Assembly (NCBI GenBank): GCA_036744005.1
Contig: DAINOJ010000010.1
Coordinates: forward strand, 1-64,000
Length of the DNA: 64,000 nt
Source: CALCNS01 sp937897315
GTDB lineage: Bacteria; Bacillota; JAAYKD01
Direction of reading: 5' to 3'
Shown here: in pieces, positions 51,063 through 58,228 of the stretch
Layout: each line of letters opens with the position of its first letter
Position numbering within the stretch: the first letter of the stretch is position 1
The notes under the pieces: generated by a model
The model's input: the letters and a program-made list of their open reading frames with translations, nothing else
Database searches by the model: none
Told to the model about the DNA's origin: nothing
Translations under genes and position numbers: made by a program

Positions 51063-51776
51063 TCACTCGGAATAACCAGCCAGTTTTTGTAAAGACTCCG
51101 GTTGTAACACAAGCATCGTTTTATTGTTTAGAGTTCGAATGATTCGCTTAGTTTCCAATTGGCCTAATTTGCGGCTCAGGGTTTCTCGAGCGATTCCCAG
51201 GGAGTTTGCCATACCCTCCCTGCTCAAAGGCAGGTGCAATTCTGTTCCTTCCGGTGTAACTACCGAAAACTTATCTTGATACTCTAGTAAGAGGGCTGCA
51301 ATCCGTGCATTGATGCTACGAACTCCCATGCTTTGTAAAGAGGTTTCCATAACAGAGATTCTTCTTCCCAATTCTTCGATAATCCGTAATGCGATTTCTG
51401 TATATTCTCGAATTAGGATTTCGAACTTTTCTTTGGTCAGAGAACAGGTGAATACTTCTTCTAGAGCTTCCACCGAATAATTGGCTTTCTGTTGCCCAAA
51501 CAGATTAGCCTCTCCAAAAAAATCTCCTTCTGAGAATACATACAAGATTTGTTCTCTGCCATCCGGTGTAATGCGATATGCTTTCACACTTCCGTGGTTA
51601 ATAATCATCAGTGAATCGACGGCATCACCTTCACACAATATCAGTTCACCCTTACTATACCGATGTCTTTGAATGAGAGGTACAATACTCAGTAAGGCCT
51701 CCTGATTTAGTGCGGAGAAAATTGGTACCCTATGAATACACAAATTGTGTTGACAGTAATGACAGAGGCTGTTCAT
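51063..51776 (-). CDS. Crp/Fnr-family transcriptional regulator with N-terminal Cys cluster
   Basis: This 237-residue regulator has an N-terminal Cys set (Cys5, Cys8, Cys13 in CHYCQHNLC) able to hold an Fe-S cluster. A cyclic-nucleotide-binding-type barrel follows (LILCEGDAVDSLMIINHGSVKAY, FSEGDFFGEANLF), then a dimer helix and a helix-turn-helix (SREGMANSLGIARETLSRKLGQL). A fourth ligand is not obvious. The ATG at 51776 follows AGGAGTG. It lies directly upstream of an FNR-type box and probably activates the DUF1858-DUF438 operon in response to oxygen or NO. Confidence 0.9.
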   Translation of the reverse strand: MNSLCHYCQHNLCIHRVPIFSALNQEALLSIVPLIQRHRYSKGELILCEGDAVDSLMIINHGSVKAYRITPDGREQILYVFSEGDFFGEANLFGQQKANYSVEALEEVFTCSLTKEKFEILIREYTEIALRIIEELGRRISVMETSLQSMGVRSINARIAALLLEYQDKFSVVTPEGTELHLPLSREGMANSLGIARETLSRKLGQLETKRIIRTLNNKTMLVLQPESLQKLAGYSE

Positions 51777-51840
51777 GGGACTCACTCCTATCTTCGTGTT
51801 TGTTTCTACTATTCCATATACATACAATATTTCCCTGTAA

Positions 51841-51877
51841 AAAAAACCTCGTGCAGTTCTTAAGCACGAGGTTTTTT
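51841..51877 (-). terminator. Terminator of the anion permease gene
   Basis: A 14-bp perfect stem (51841-51854 with 51864-51877) with a T run on the minus strand. It overlaps the permease stop codon by two bases. Confidence 0.92.
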
Positions 51878-52961
51878 AAGTTAAAACATACAAAACAGCT
51901 AAGAATACAATATTGACAACGGTAAAGACCAAAAGATACCTCCAGGGTTGCGCATTCTTTGTTTTCGAGTATTGTTTAAAGGAAATGATGCTGGCCATAG
52001 AGGCGATAAGTGTACCCAAGCCACCGAGATTCACACCCAAAGTGAGCACTTCAAAAGATGTGGTATAGGTAGATAAAAGTATGGCTGCCGGTACATTACT
52101 AATAATCTGACTAAGAAGGATTGCGACAATTTTCTCGCGGCCACCGACTACTTTGGCTAGTAGTGTGTGGACCTGATTGATTCGCCCCAGGTTTCCAACC
52201 AAAACAAATAAAGCAAGGAACGTAAGCAATAAACCAAAATCGGCACCGAACAAATTCTTATTATCATAGAAAGCAAGAATAAGAACCAAAAGAAGCAATA
52301 CAATAACCGGCTCTACCCAGTGAACAACGGCTGCTAGGGTCAAGACAAAAAGTCCCAAATACACAATAATGCCCTTCTTATCCACTTGTGAGTCTATGGA
52401 ATGACTCATGATCAGCTTTGATTTGGGGATACGGTGTACTGCAAAAAAAAGTAGAAATGCCGAAAATACCGTTGCGGGCAACATAAGCTGAACAAAATAT
52501 AAAACCGACCACTGAGACAATCCAAACAAGAACAAGTTTTGAGGGTTGCCAATCGGTGTGAGCATACTACCAAGGTTCGCTGCTACGGTTTGTAATATAA
52601 TGGTAATAAGGATATAAGGAGATTGTTGAATCGAACCCAAACTACCAATCGCTAGGGGGACAAAAGTAAGCAAAGCTACATCATTGGTCATCAACATCGC
52701 AGAGAAAAAACATGCTCCCACCAAAACGCTGACCAAGCCCCGAAGCGAATCTGCTGTAGATAATATCTTTGTCATCAATGTATTGAATAGCCCTGTTTTC
52801 TGAAAGCCTGACATAATAACCATGAGGCAATAAAGTAAAATGATTGTCCGAAAATCGATATAACTCATGTACTCGATAGATGGTTTGACCCAAATGGCAG
52901 AAATCCCAGCAACAAGAACCGCAAGGATCAAGAGAAAATCTTTCTGAATCCATTGTCTCAA
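51876..52961 (-). CDS. Anion permease, SLC13/ArsB/NhaD superfamily
   Basis: This 361-residue membrane protein has about ten segments. It has two half-sites typical of the superfamily, MTNDVALLTFVP and LTPIGNPQNLFL, and a second-half equivalent around SNVPAAILLS. It is shorter than usual (about 420). The substrate could be a dicarboxylate, sulfate or arsenite and cannot be told from sequence. It starts at a TTG about 12 bases after GGGAAGG, which is itself in a hairpin (52974-53000). It has its own promoter and terminator. Confidence 0.82.
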   Translation of the reverse strand: MRQWIQKDFLLILAVLVAGISAIWVKPSIEYMSYIDFRTIILLYCLMVIMSGFQKTGLFNTLMTKILSTADSLRGLVSVLVGACFFSAMLMTNDVALLTFVPLAIGSLGSIQQSPYILITIILQTVAANLGSMLTPIGNPQNLFLFGLSQWSVLYFVQLMLPATVFSAFLLFFAVHRIPKSKLIMSHSIDSQVDKKGIIVYLGLFVLTLAAVVHWVEPVIVLLLLVLILAFYDNKNLFGADFGLLLTFLALFVLVGNLGRINQVHTLLAKVVGGREKIVAILLSQIISNVPAAILLSTYTTSFEVLTLGVNLGGLGTLIASMASIISFKQYSKTKNAQPWRYLLVFTVVNIVFLAVLYVLT

Positions 52962-52973
52962 TGCTAGGACTTC

Positions 52974-53000
52974 CCTTCCCTAATCAAGATATCGGGAAGG
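52974..53000 (-). promoter_or_regulatory. Leader hairpin masking the permease ribosome site
   Basis: CCTTCCC pairs with GGGAAGG, loop 13 bases. On the minus strand the 3' arm GGGAAGG is the probable ribosome site of the permease gene, so the hairpin could limit translation. Confidence 0.4.
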
Positions 53001-53029
53001 ATTATACCATGGTTTACTGCTTGATACAA
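53001..53029 (-). promoter_or_regulatory. Anion permease promoter
   Basis: Minus-strand TTGTAT (53024-53029) and consensus TATAAT (53001-53006) are 17 bases apart. Confidence 0.7.
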
Positions 53030-53032
53030 CCA

Positions 53033-53731
53033 TTACAATCCTAAATATGCTTTCTGAATGACGCTGCTGTTGCGAAGCTCTTGTCCTGTGCCTTCTGCTA
53101 CGATTCGTCCGTTTTCTAAAACATACGCCCGATCGGCTACGCTCAATGCCATTTCTGCATTCTGCTCCACTAAAAGCAATGTCATTCCTTGCTCTCTCAT
53201 ATGCTGAATGAGATCAAAAATCAGACGCACTAACAAAGGGGCTAAGCCCATGGAAGGCTCATCCAACATAAGAACACTTGGATTGGCCAACATTGCACGG
53301 GCCATAGCCAGCATCTGCTGCTCTCCACCCGAAAGAGTAGCAGCTAGCTGCGACATTCTCTCTCGCAGCAGTGGAAATCTCGATAAGCACTGACTCCAAA
53401 CCGTCTCATTCGGTTTATCCAAACGATAAGACCCCATAGCTAAGTTTTCTGCCACGGTAAACTGGGGGAAAATTCTTCTTCCCTCCGGTACCATAATCAT
53501 ACCCAGAGCCACAATTTCGTGAGGTCTCATGCATGTTAATTCTGCATTTTCAAAATAAATGGATCCACTCTTTTTAGGCAGCAATCCAGATATGGCTTTT
53601 AATACTGTACTCTTGCCTGCTCCATTTGATCCAATAAGGGCAACCAGCTCACCTTTCTTGACTTGGAGAGAAACCTTGTGTAAGACTTGAATATTACCAT
53701 AACAGACTTCTATGTTCGAGACTGTTAGCAC
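53033..53731 (-). CDS. livF: Branched-chain amino acid ABC transporter ATPase LivF
   Basis: This 232-residue ATPase has Walker A GSNGAGKST, signature LSGGEQQMLAMARAM, Walker B VLMLDEPSMGLAP and the LivF ending VLENGRIVAEGTGQEL. It pairs with LivG to drive uptake of leucine, isoleucine, valine or related substrates. It starts at a GTG eight bases after AAAGGAG and overlaps livG by seven bases. It is last of the five-gene operon. Confidence 0.95.
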   Translation of the reverse strand: MLTVSNIEVCYGNIQVLHKVSLQVKKGELVALIGSNGAGKSTVLKAISGLLPKKSGSIYFENAELTCMRPHEIVALGMIMVPEGRRIFPQFTVAENLAMGSYRLDKPNETVWSQCLSRFPLLRERMSQLAATLSGGEQQMLAMARAMLANPSVLMLDEPSMGLAPLLVRLIFDLIQHMREQGMTLLLVEQNAEMALSVADRAYVLENGRIVAEGTGQELRNSSVIQKAYLGL

Positions 53732-54501
53732 TCGCTTCTCTCCTTTCTTCCCAAATAGGCTTCTATTACAGCTGGATTACGCTGAATTTCCATCGGTGTT
53801 CCTTGCGCAATTTGGTGTCCGAAATTTAAAACCCACAGGTAATCACAAACACCCATCACTAGGTGCATATCATGTTCAATGAGAAGGATACTGACCTGAA
53901 AACGGTTGCGAATCTCCTTGATTTGCTCTGCCAATTGAGAGGTTTCTGAAGGATTCATCCCCGCTGCCGGCTCATCCAGCAATAAAACCCCTGGATTACC
54001 CGCCAAAGCTCGAGCAATCTCTAATCGTCTTTGTGCTCCATACGGTAGACTTCCGGCTTTCTTTTCTGCTTGATCGGCTAAGTGAAAGAAGTCTAGCAAA
54101 TCAAGAGCCTCTTTTCTATGTTGATGATTTGTTCGAAAAAAAGATGAATTGGGTTGAGTTACCAGGACATTCTCCAAGACAGTCATGCGATGAAACAACC
54201 GAATATTTTGAAATGTTCTGCCCAACCCCCAGCGAAACAAGTGATAGGAAGGTGCACCCTTGATTTCGTGCCCGAATAACTTTATGTTCCCCTCGGTTGG
54301 TTGGTATAGATTGGTGAGTAAATTGAAACAAGTCGTCTTACCCGCACCATTGGGTCCTATGAGCCCACCAATTTGCTGATATCCCAACTGAAAACTAAAA
54401 CCTTGGAGTGCGTTCAATCCTCCAAAACTCACACTGAGATTCTGAGCTTCTAAAGCAGGATGACCACTGGGTTCGCGTCGAGCCGCTTGGGATGAAATCA
54501 T
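53725..54501 (-). CDS. livG: Branched-chain amino acid ABC transporter ATPase LivG
   Basis: This 258-residue ATPase has Walker A GPNGAGKTT, the LivG-type insert around LGRTFQNIRLFHRMTVLENVLV, signature-region YGAQRRLEIARALA and Walker B VLLLDEPAAGMNP. The ATG at 54501 overlaps the livM stop as ATGA and follows AAAGGAG, so I prefer it to an upstream in-frame GTG/ATG. Confidence 0.95.
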   Translation of the reverse strand: MISSQAARREPSGHPALEAQNLSVSFGGLNALQGFSFQLGYQQIGGLIGPNGAGKTTCFNLLTNLYQPTEGNIKLFGHEIKGAPSYHLFRWGLGRTFQNIRLFHRMTVLENVLVTQPNSSFFRTNHQHRKEALDLLDFFHLADQAEKKAGSLPYGAQRRLEIARALAGNPGVLLLDEPAAGMNPSETSQLAEQIKEIRNRFQVSILLIEHDMHLVMGVCDYLWVLNFGHQIAQGTPMEIQRNPAVIEAYLGRKERSEC

Positions 54502-55445
54502 GCGTTCTCTCTCCTTTGCTGGAACCATTTAGGTTTTTCCCACTGTGTATTTCGACCAATCATCACGATAATGAGTACCAATGAATAGATCAGCATGCGA
54601 TACTGATTCAGAAATCGTAACATTTCCGGAGCGATGGTGAGAAAAAACGCCGAAACTGCAGTAGCAATTGCTGACTCTAACCCACCTAAAACCACCATGA
54701 CAAGTACCTCAATAGATCGGTTAAATCCAAACACCTCAGCAGTTAAAATAGAATAGTGATGACTATATAGAACACCTGCTACTCCAGCCAAGGAAGCGGT
54801 GACAACAAAAGCGGTTCGCTTTCTTGAGACAACCGGGATTCCACAAGCTTCTGCGGCTATGGCGTTATCACGAATCGCTCTCCATTCAAGGCCAATTTTA
54901 GAGGAGTAGATCCACATAGTAAGCCAAATTGTAAAAACAACAATCCAATAAAGAAATGAAAAGCTTGTATCTTTTGGAATACCTTTCAATCCTGCAGCTC
55001 CACCAGTAAAAGGAAGATTAATCACCAAACTTCTGACAATCTCGCCAAAAGCAAGAGTTACAATGGCTAAATAGTCTCCTTTTAATCGAAAAACCGGCAC
55101 GGATAATAACAAAGCAAGAAGTGCCGCCACTAAAGCTCCAACGCATAGGGCTAAAGGGAACCGAATCCAAACAGGTATTACCTGTACCATTGCTTTTGAA
55201 AACAACCCACCTGCATACGCTCCAATGGACATAAACCCAGCATGTCCTAAGGAAAGTTCCCCCAACATGCCTACCAACAGAAACAAGGATAAGGCTAAGA
55301 TCATATTCAACCCTACAGGAACAGAGAGGGATTGAATGTGACGAGATACCAAACCACTTTGAATCAAACTGTGCATCAGAACGAACAAAAGGAGAGTGAA
55401 CAATCCACCTAGAAAAAATTTCTTTTTTCTCCATAAGTGATTCAT
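54498..55445 (-). CDS. livM: Branched-chain amino acid ABC transporter permease LivM
   Basis: This 315-residue membrane protein has about nine segments. It has LSLGHAGFMSIGAYAGG, AIVTLAFGEIVRSL and the coupling loop GLEWRAIRDNAIAAEACGI, followed by GVAGVLYSHH, all characteristic of LivM. The ATG at 55445 (second of two adjacent) fits GGAGG. It lies ten bases after livH. Confidence 0.95.
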   Translation of the reverse strand: MNHLWRKKKFFLGGLFTLLLFVLMHSLIQSGLVSRHIQSLSVPVGLNMILALSLFLLVGMLGELSLGHAGFMSIGAYAGGLFSKAMVQVIPVWIRFPLALCVGALVAALLALLLSVPVFRLKGDYLAIVTLAFGEIVRSLVINLPFTGGAAGLKGIPKDTSFSFLYWIVVFTIWLTMWIYSSKIGLEWRAIRDNAIAAEACGIPVVSRKRTAFVVTASLAGVAGVLYSHHYSILTAEVFGFNRSIEVLVMVVLGGLESAIATAVSAFFLTIAPEMLRFLNQYRMLIYSLVLIIVMIGRNTQWEKPKWFQQRRENA

Positions 55446-55455
55446 CATGATCCTC

Positions 55456-56331
55456 CTATACCTTGTCTCGTATTTCTTTGCCCAATAATCCTGTTGGCTT
55501 GATCAGCAAAACAACTATCAGCAAGCCAAAAACAATGGCATCCGATAATTCAGAAGAAATAAATGTTTTTACCATGCTTTCTGCAAGGCCCAAGAGGAAT
55601 CCGCCTAATATAGCACCCGGTATGGACCCAATCCCGCCAAATACAGCAGCTGTAAAGGCTTTTATACCTGGCATAGACCCTGAATAGGGTCCAACGAACC
55701 CGTACGCTACCCCATAGAAGAAACCAGCAACGGCAGCCAAAGCTGCTCCTATCGCAAAGGTGATGGATATGATTCGATCCATAGGAACTCCCATCAGCAT
55801 TGCCGCTTCTCTATCTTGTGCTACGGCTCGCATCGCCAACCCGATTTTCGTTCGATACACAAACCACAAGACAAAAAACATCAGGATGAAAGTCACTACA
55901 ATCGTGATCACACGATCCATTTTAAATTCTACAGAACCAAGTATGACGCTTGGCCAACGAAACACCTTTGGAAAGCTTCTTAGGGAAGAACCGAAAAGTA
56001 TCTGAGCAAGATTCTGCATTAAATAACTAACACCAATCGCCGTAATCAGAACAGATAAGGAGGAGCTATTTCGTAAAGGCTTGTAGGCAATCTTCTCAGT
56101 CAATACACCAAGAGCTACACAAAAGATTACACTGATGAATATGGACAACGCTGGATGAACATGGAATTGCTGAACAAGAACAACAACGGATAGTGCTCCT
56201 GCCATAATCACATCTCCATGTGCAAAATTCAGCATTTTGGCAATTCCATACACCATGGTGTAGCCCAAAGCAATGAGAGCATAGATTGAACCTAAATTAA
56301 TACCATTAATCATGGCGATAACAAATGCCAA
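55456..56331 (-). CDS. livH: Branched-chain amino acid ABC transporter permease LivH
   Basis: This 291-residue membrane protein has the LivH opening INGINLGSIYALIALGYTMVYG and LNFAHGD, the coupling loop GLAMRAVAQDREAAMLMGV and the ending KPTGLLGK. The frame is open into the binding-protein gene, but a TTG at 56331 sits eight bases after GGAGG and gives the usual short N-terminus, so I choose it. Confidence 0.92.
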   Translation of the reverse strand: MAFVIAMINGINLGSIYALIALGYTMVYGIAKMLNFAHGDVIMAGALSVVVLVQQFHVHPALSIFISVIFCVALGVLTEKIAYKPLRNSSSLSVLITAIGVSYLMQNLAQILFGSSLRSFPKVFRWPSVILGSVEFKMDRVITIVVTFILMFFVLWFVYRTKIGLAMRAVAQDREAAMLMGVPMDRIISITFAIGAALAAVAGFFYGVAYGFVGPYSGSMPGIKAFTAAVFGGIGSIPGAILGGFLLGLAESMVKTFISSELSDAIVFGLLIVVLLIKPTGLLGKEIRDKV

Positions 56332-56362
56332 GGAAGCCACCTCCTCTCCTCTGATACGTTTA

Positions 56363-57535
56363 CTATTTCTTGTAAGCCACGTATTTGCCGTTTTCAATGA
56401 CTACAGCCGTTGCACTTTTTGCCGGTTCTCCCTCTTTGCTCCAAGTCATCGTGCCTGTCACGCCTTCTACTGTAATCTCTGTCATCGCTGCAACAAGCTT
56501 CGTATTGAAATCTTTCTCATCCGTCGACTGGACTCCAGATGCTTTCACAGCTGCTGCAATGGTATATACTGCATCATAAGCGTCTGCAGCAAATTGGTCT
56601 GGGGTGCTCTGATATGCTGTTTGATAAAGCTTCACAAAATGAACAGTCTTTTCATCGGTTGAGTCTGCAGCAAATGGTGTAAGTAGCATGACTCCTTCGG
56701 CAAGATCCGCATATTCTGCTCCTAATTGTGTAATCACTCCATCCATACCATCCACACCAAAGAAAGTGACATCTAAAGTACTTCCCTGTTTCAGAATCAT
56801 TGCAGCTTCTTGATAGTAAATCGGTAAAAACACCAGTTCAGCTCCAGAATTGGCTATGGCTTGAATCTGAACCGCAAAATCTGTATTACTTTGTGAAGTA
56901 AAAGCTTGTTCCGACACGACTTCCAACCCGCGTTCTGCTGCTTGCTTCACAAAAGAGTCTCTGATGCCGGTGGAGTAATCGCTGGATTTATCGTACAGAA
57001 CAGCAACCTTCTTAGCAACTCCATTATCAGCAATAAAATCTGCTGCGTACGTTCCTTGATCCGGATCGGTAAAACAGACCCTAAAACAATTATCAAAACG
57101 AGTGATTTCCTTTTGTGAAGCAGAAGGTGTCACCATAAGGAAACCATCTTTTTTAACTTCTTCGGTCATCGCCATTCCAGCGCCGCTTGTCGTTGTTCCC
57201 ATGGACACATGCATCCCTTTATCTACTAAGCGAGCATATGCACTCACTGCCAAGGCTGGGTCGGCTGCATCATCTTCAAAAAGCAATTCCAGTTTCATCC
57301 CTTGAACGCCACCATTGGCATTGATTTCATCTACAGCAACTTGAGCACCCTGTTTCACCGAAGTTCCATAACTAGCAGCAGCCCCCGTCAATGGTCCAGA
57401 ACCTCCAATTTTCAAGACGACATCTTTCTTCGCCTCTACATTCGTTGCAGCAGGAGTTGGCTGGTTGCAAGCACTTAGTACCATGGCGACCAAAAGCATC
57501 ATTGCGAAAAACGCACCCTTTTTGACAAACCTCAT
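56363..57535 (-). CDS. livK: Branched-chain amino acid binding lipoprotein
   Basis: This 390-residue periplasmic-binding-type receptor has a signal and lipobox (LSAC, Cys near residue 23). Its body shows LKIGGSGPLTGAAASYGTSVKQGAQVAVDEINANGG, LLFEDDAADP and VAVLYDKSSDYSTG, the LivJ/LivK family fold. Exact ligand is unknown; members bind Leu/Ile/Val, other amino acids or amides. The ATG at 57535 is chosen over upstream frame because the signal peptide begins there. It is first of the liv operon. Confidence 0.93.
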   Translation of the reverse strand: MRFVKKGAFFAMMLLVAMVLSACNQPTPAATNVEAKKDVVLKIGGSGPLTGAAASYGTSVKQGAQVAVDEINANGGVQGMKLELLFEDDAADPALAVSAYARLVDKGMHVSMGTTTSGAGMAMTEEVKKDGFLMVTPSASQKEITRFDNCFRVCFTDPDQGTYAADFIADNGVAKKVAVLYDKSSDYSTGIRDSFVKQAAERGLEVVSEQAFTSQSNTDFAVQIQAIANSGAELVFLPIYYQEAAMILKQGSTLDVTFFGVDGMDGVITQLGAEYADLAEGVMLLTPFAADSTDEKTVHFVKLYQTAYQSTPDQFAADAYDAVYTIAAAVKASGVQSTDEKDFNTKLVAAMTEITVEGVTGTMTWSKEGEPAKSATAVVIENGKYVAYKK

Positions 57536-57602
57536 AATAGACACCCACTCTTTCGTTATTTTATCTTTCACGGTTCCCGGGACCGCAAAATTCAATAAAA
57601 AA

Positions 57603-57630
57603 AACGGTACCGCTTTGATGCGGCACCGTT
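57603..57630 (-). terminator. Terminator of the small membrane protein gene
   Basis: An 11-bp stem (57603-57613 with 57620-57630, one G-U on the minus strand) is followed by an eight-T run. It lies 20 bases after the stop at 57650 and isolates the liv operon. Confidence 0.9.
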
Positions 57631-57649
57631 GAACACCCTAGTTAAGGGT

Positions 57650-57889
57650 TTAGTCGGTAAACTGCCTCAAGCGCTTACGAGTAGACTCCGATAAAATAAT
57701 AATCGATAAAATAATAATGCTAATAAGGCCCTGCAGATTAAGCAGAGCCGATATAACTAAGACAACAAAAAAAGACACAGCCATAGCTATGTCTTTTGCA
57801 TGTAACACGGTATTAGCGCAGAAGAAAGAAGCGTGCATGGTTTGCACGTTGTGACGATATGCCGTTGTTTTTTTGACGTTATCGTTCAT
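57650..57889 (-). CDS. Small membrane protein, unknown function
   Basis: This 79-residue protein has a hydrophilic N-terminal third, a long hydrophobic region (about residues 34-66, one long or two short membrane segments) and a basic tail STRKRLRQFTD. I do not recognise a family. It is supported by GGAGG seven bases before the ATG, a promoter at 57920-57948 and a strong terminator, so it is a self-contained transcription unit. Confidence 0.65.
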   Translation of the reverse strand: MNDNVKKTTAYRHNVQTMHASFFCANTVLHAKDIAMAVSFFVVLVISALLNLQGLISIIILSIIILSESTRKRLRQFTD

Positions 57890-57919
57890 GATGCTTCCTC
57901 CTGTCAGGTATTGTTGCTA

Positions 57920-57948
57920 AGTCTACAACAGAATCTAGAGCACGTCAA
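57920..57948 (-). promoter_or_regulatory. Promoter of the small membrane protein gene
   Basis: Minus-strand TTGACG (57943-57948) and TAGACT (57920-57925) are 17 bases apart. The rest of the 339-base gap 57890-58228 holds two hairpins (listed separately) and no convincing gene. Confidence 0.5.
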
Positions 57949-58029
57949 CGCCAATTTTTTAAAGAATGTCAAAGGAAAGTGTCATACAGATGGTTTATGC
58001 CTTTCAATTCTGCTGACAAAAAAAGAATA

Positions 58030-58067
58030 AACGAATATTCCGTTCTTGTAGAAATAGAATATTCGTT
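58030..58067. terminator. Hairpin in the 57890-58228 gap
   Basis: AACGAATATTC (58030-58040) pairs with GAATATTCGTT (58057-58067), with inner TTCT/AGAA pairs. A-rich and T-rich flanks make it terminator-like in either direction. Confidence 0.5.
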
Positions 58068-58091
58068 TTCTATGCTAGGCTTGCCCGCACC

Positions 58092-58128
58092 AAAAAGAGC
58101 ACACACCCTACGGGTGTGTGCTCTTTTT
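58092..58128. terminator. Strong hairpin downstream of the helicase gene
   Basis: A 17-bp perfect stem, AAAAAGAGCACACACCC then TAC then its inverse, ends in T5. It lies about 100 bases after the helicase stop and marks the edge of the defence-like module. Confidence 0.85.
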
Positions 58129-58228
58129 GTGTGAGCAACACCAAATTAATACAATGCAAAGATTTATCTGGCGTTTGTGCATTTCTCTCCTCAGGAGGGC
58201 TTACAGGTTTTATAGTTCAGTTACAACC

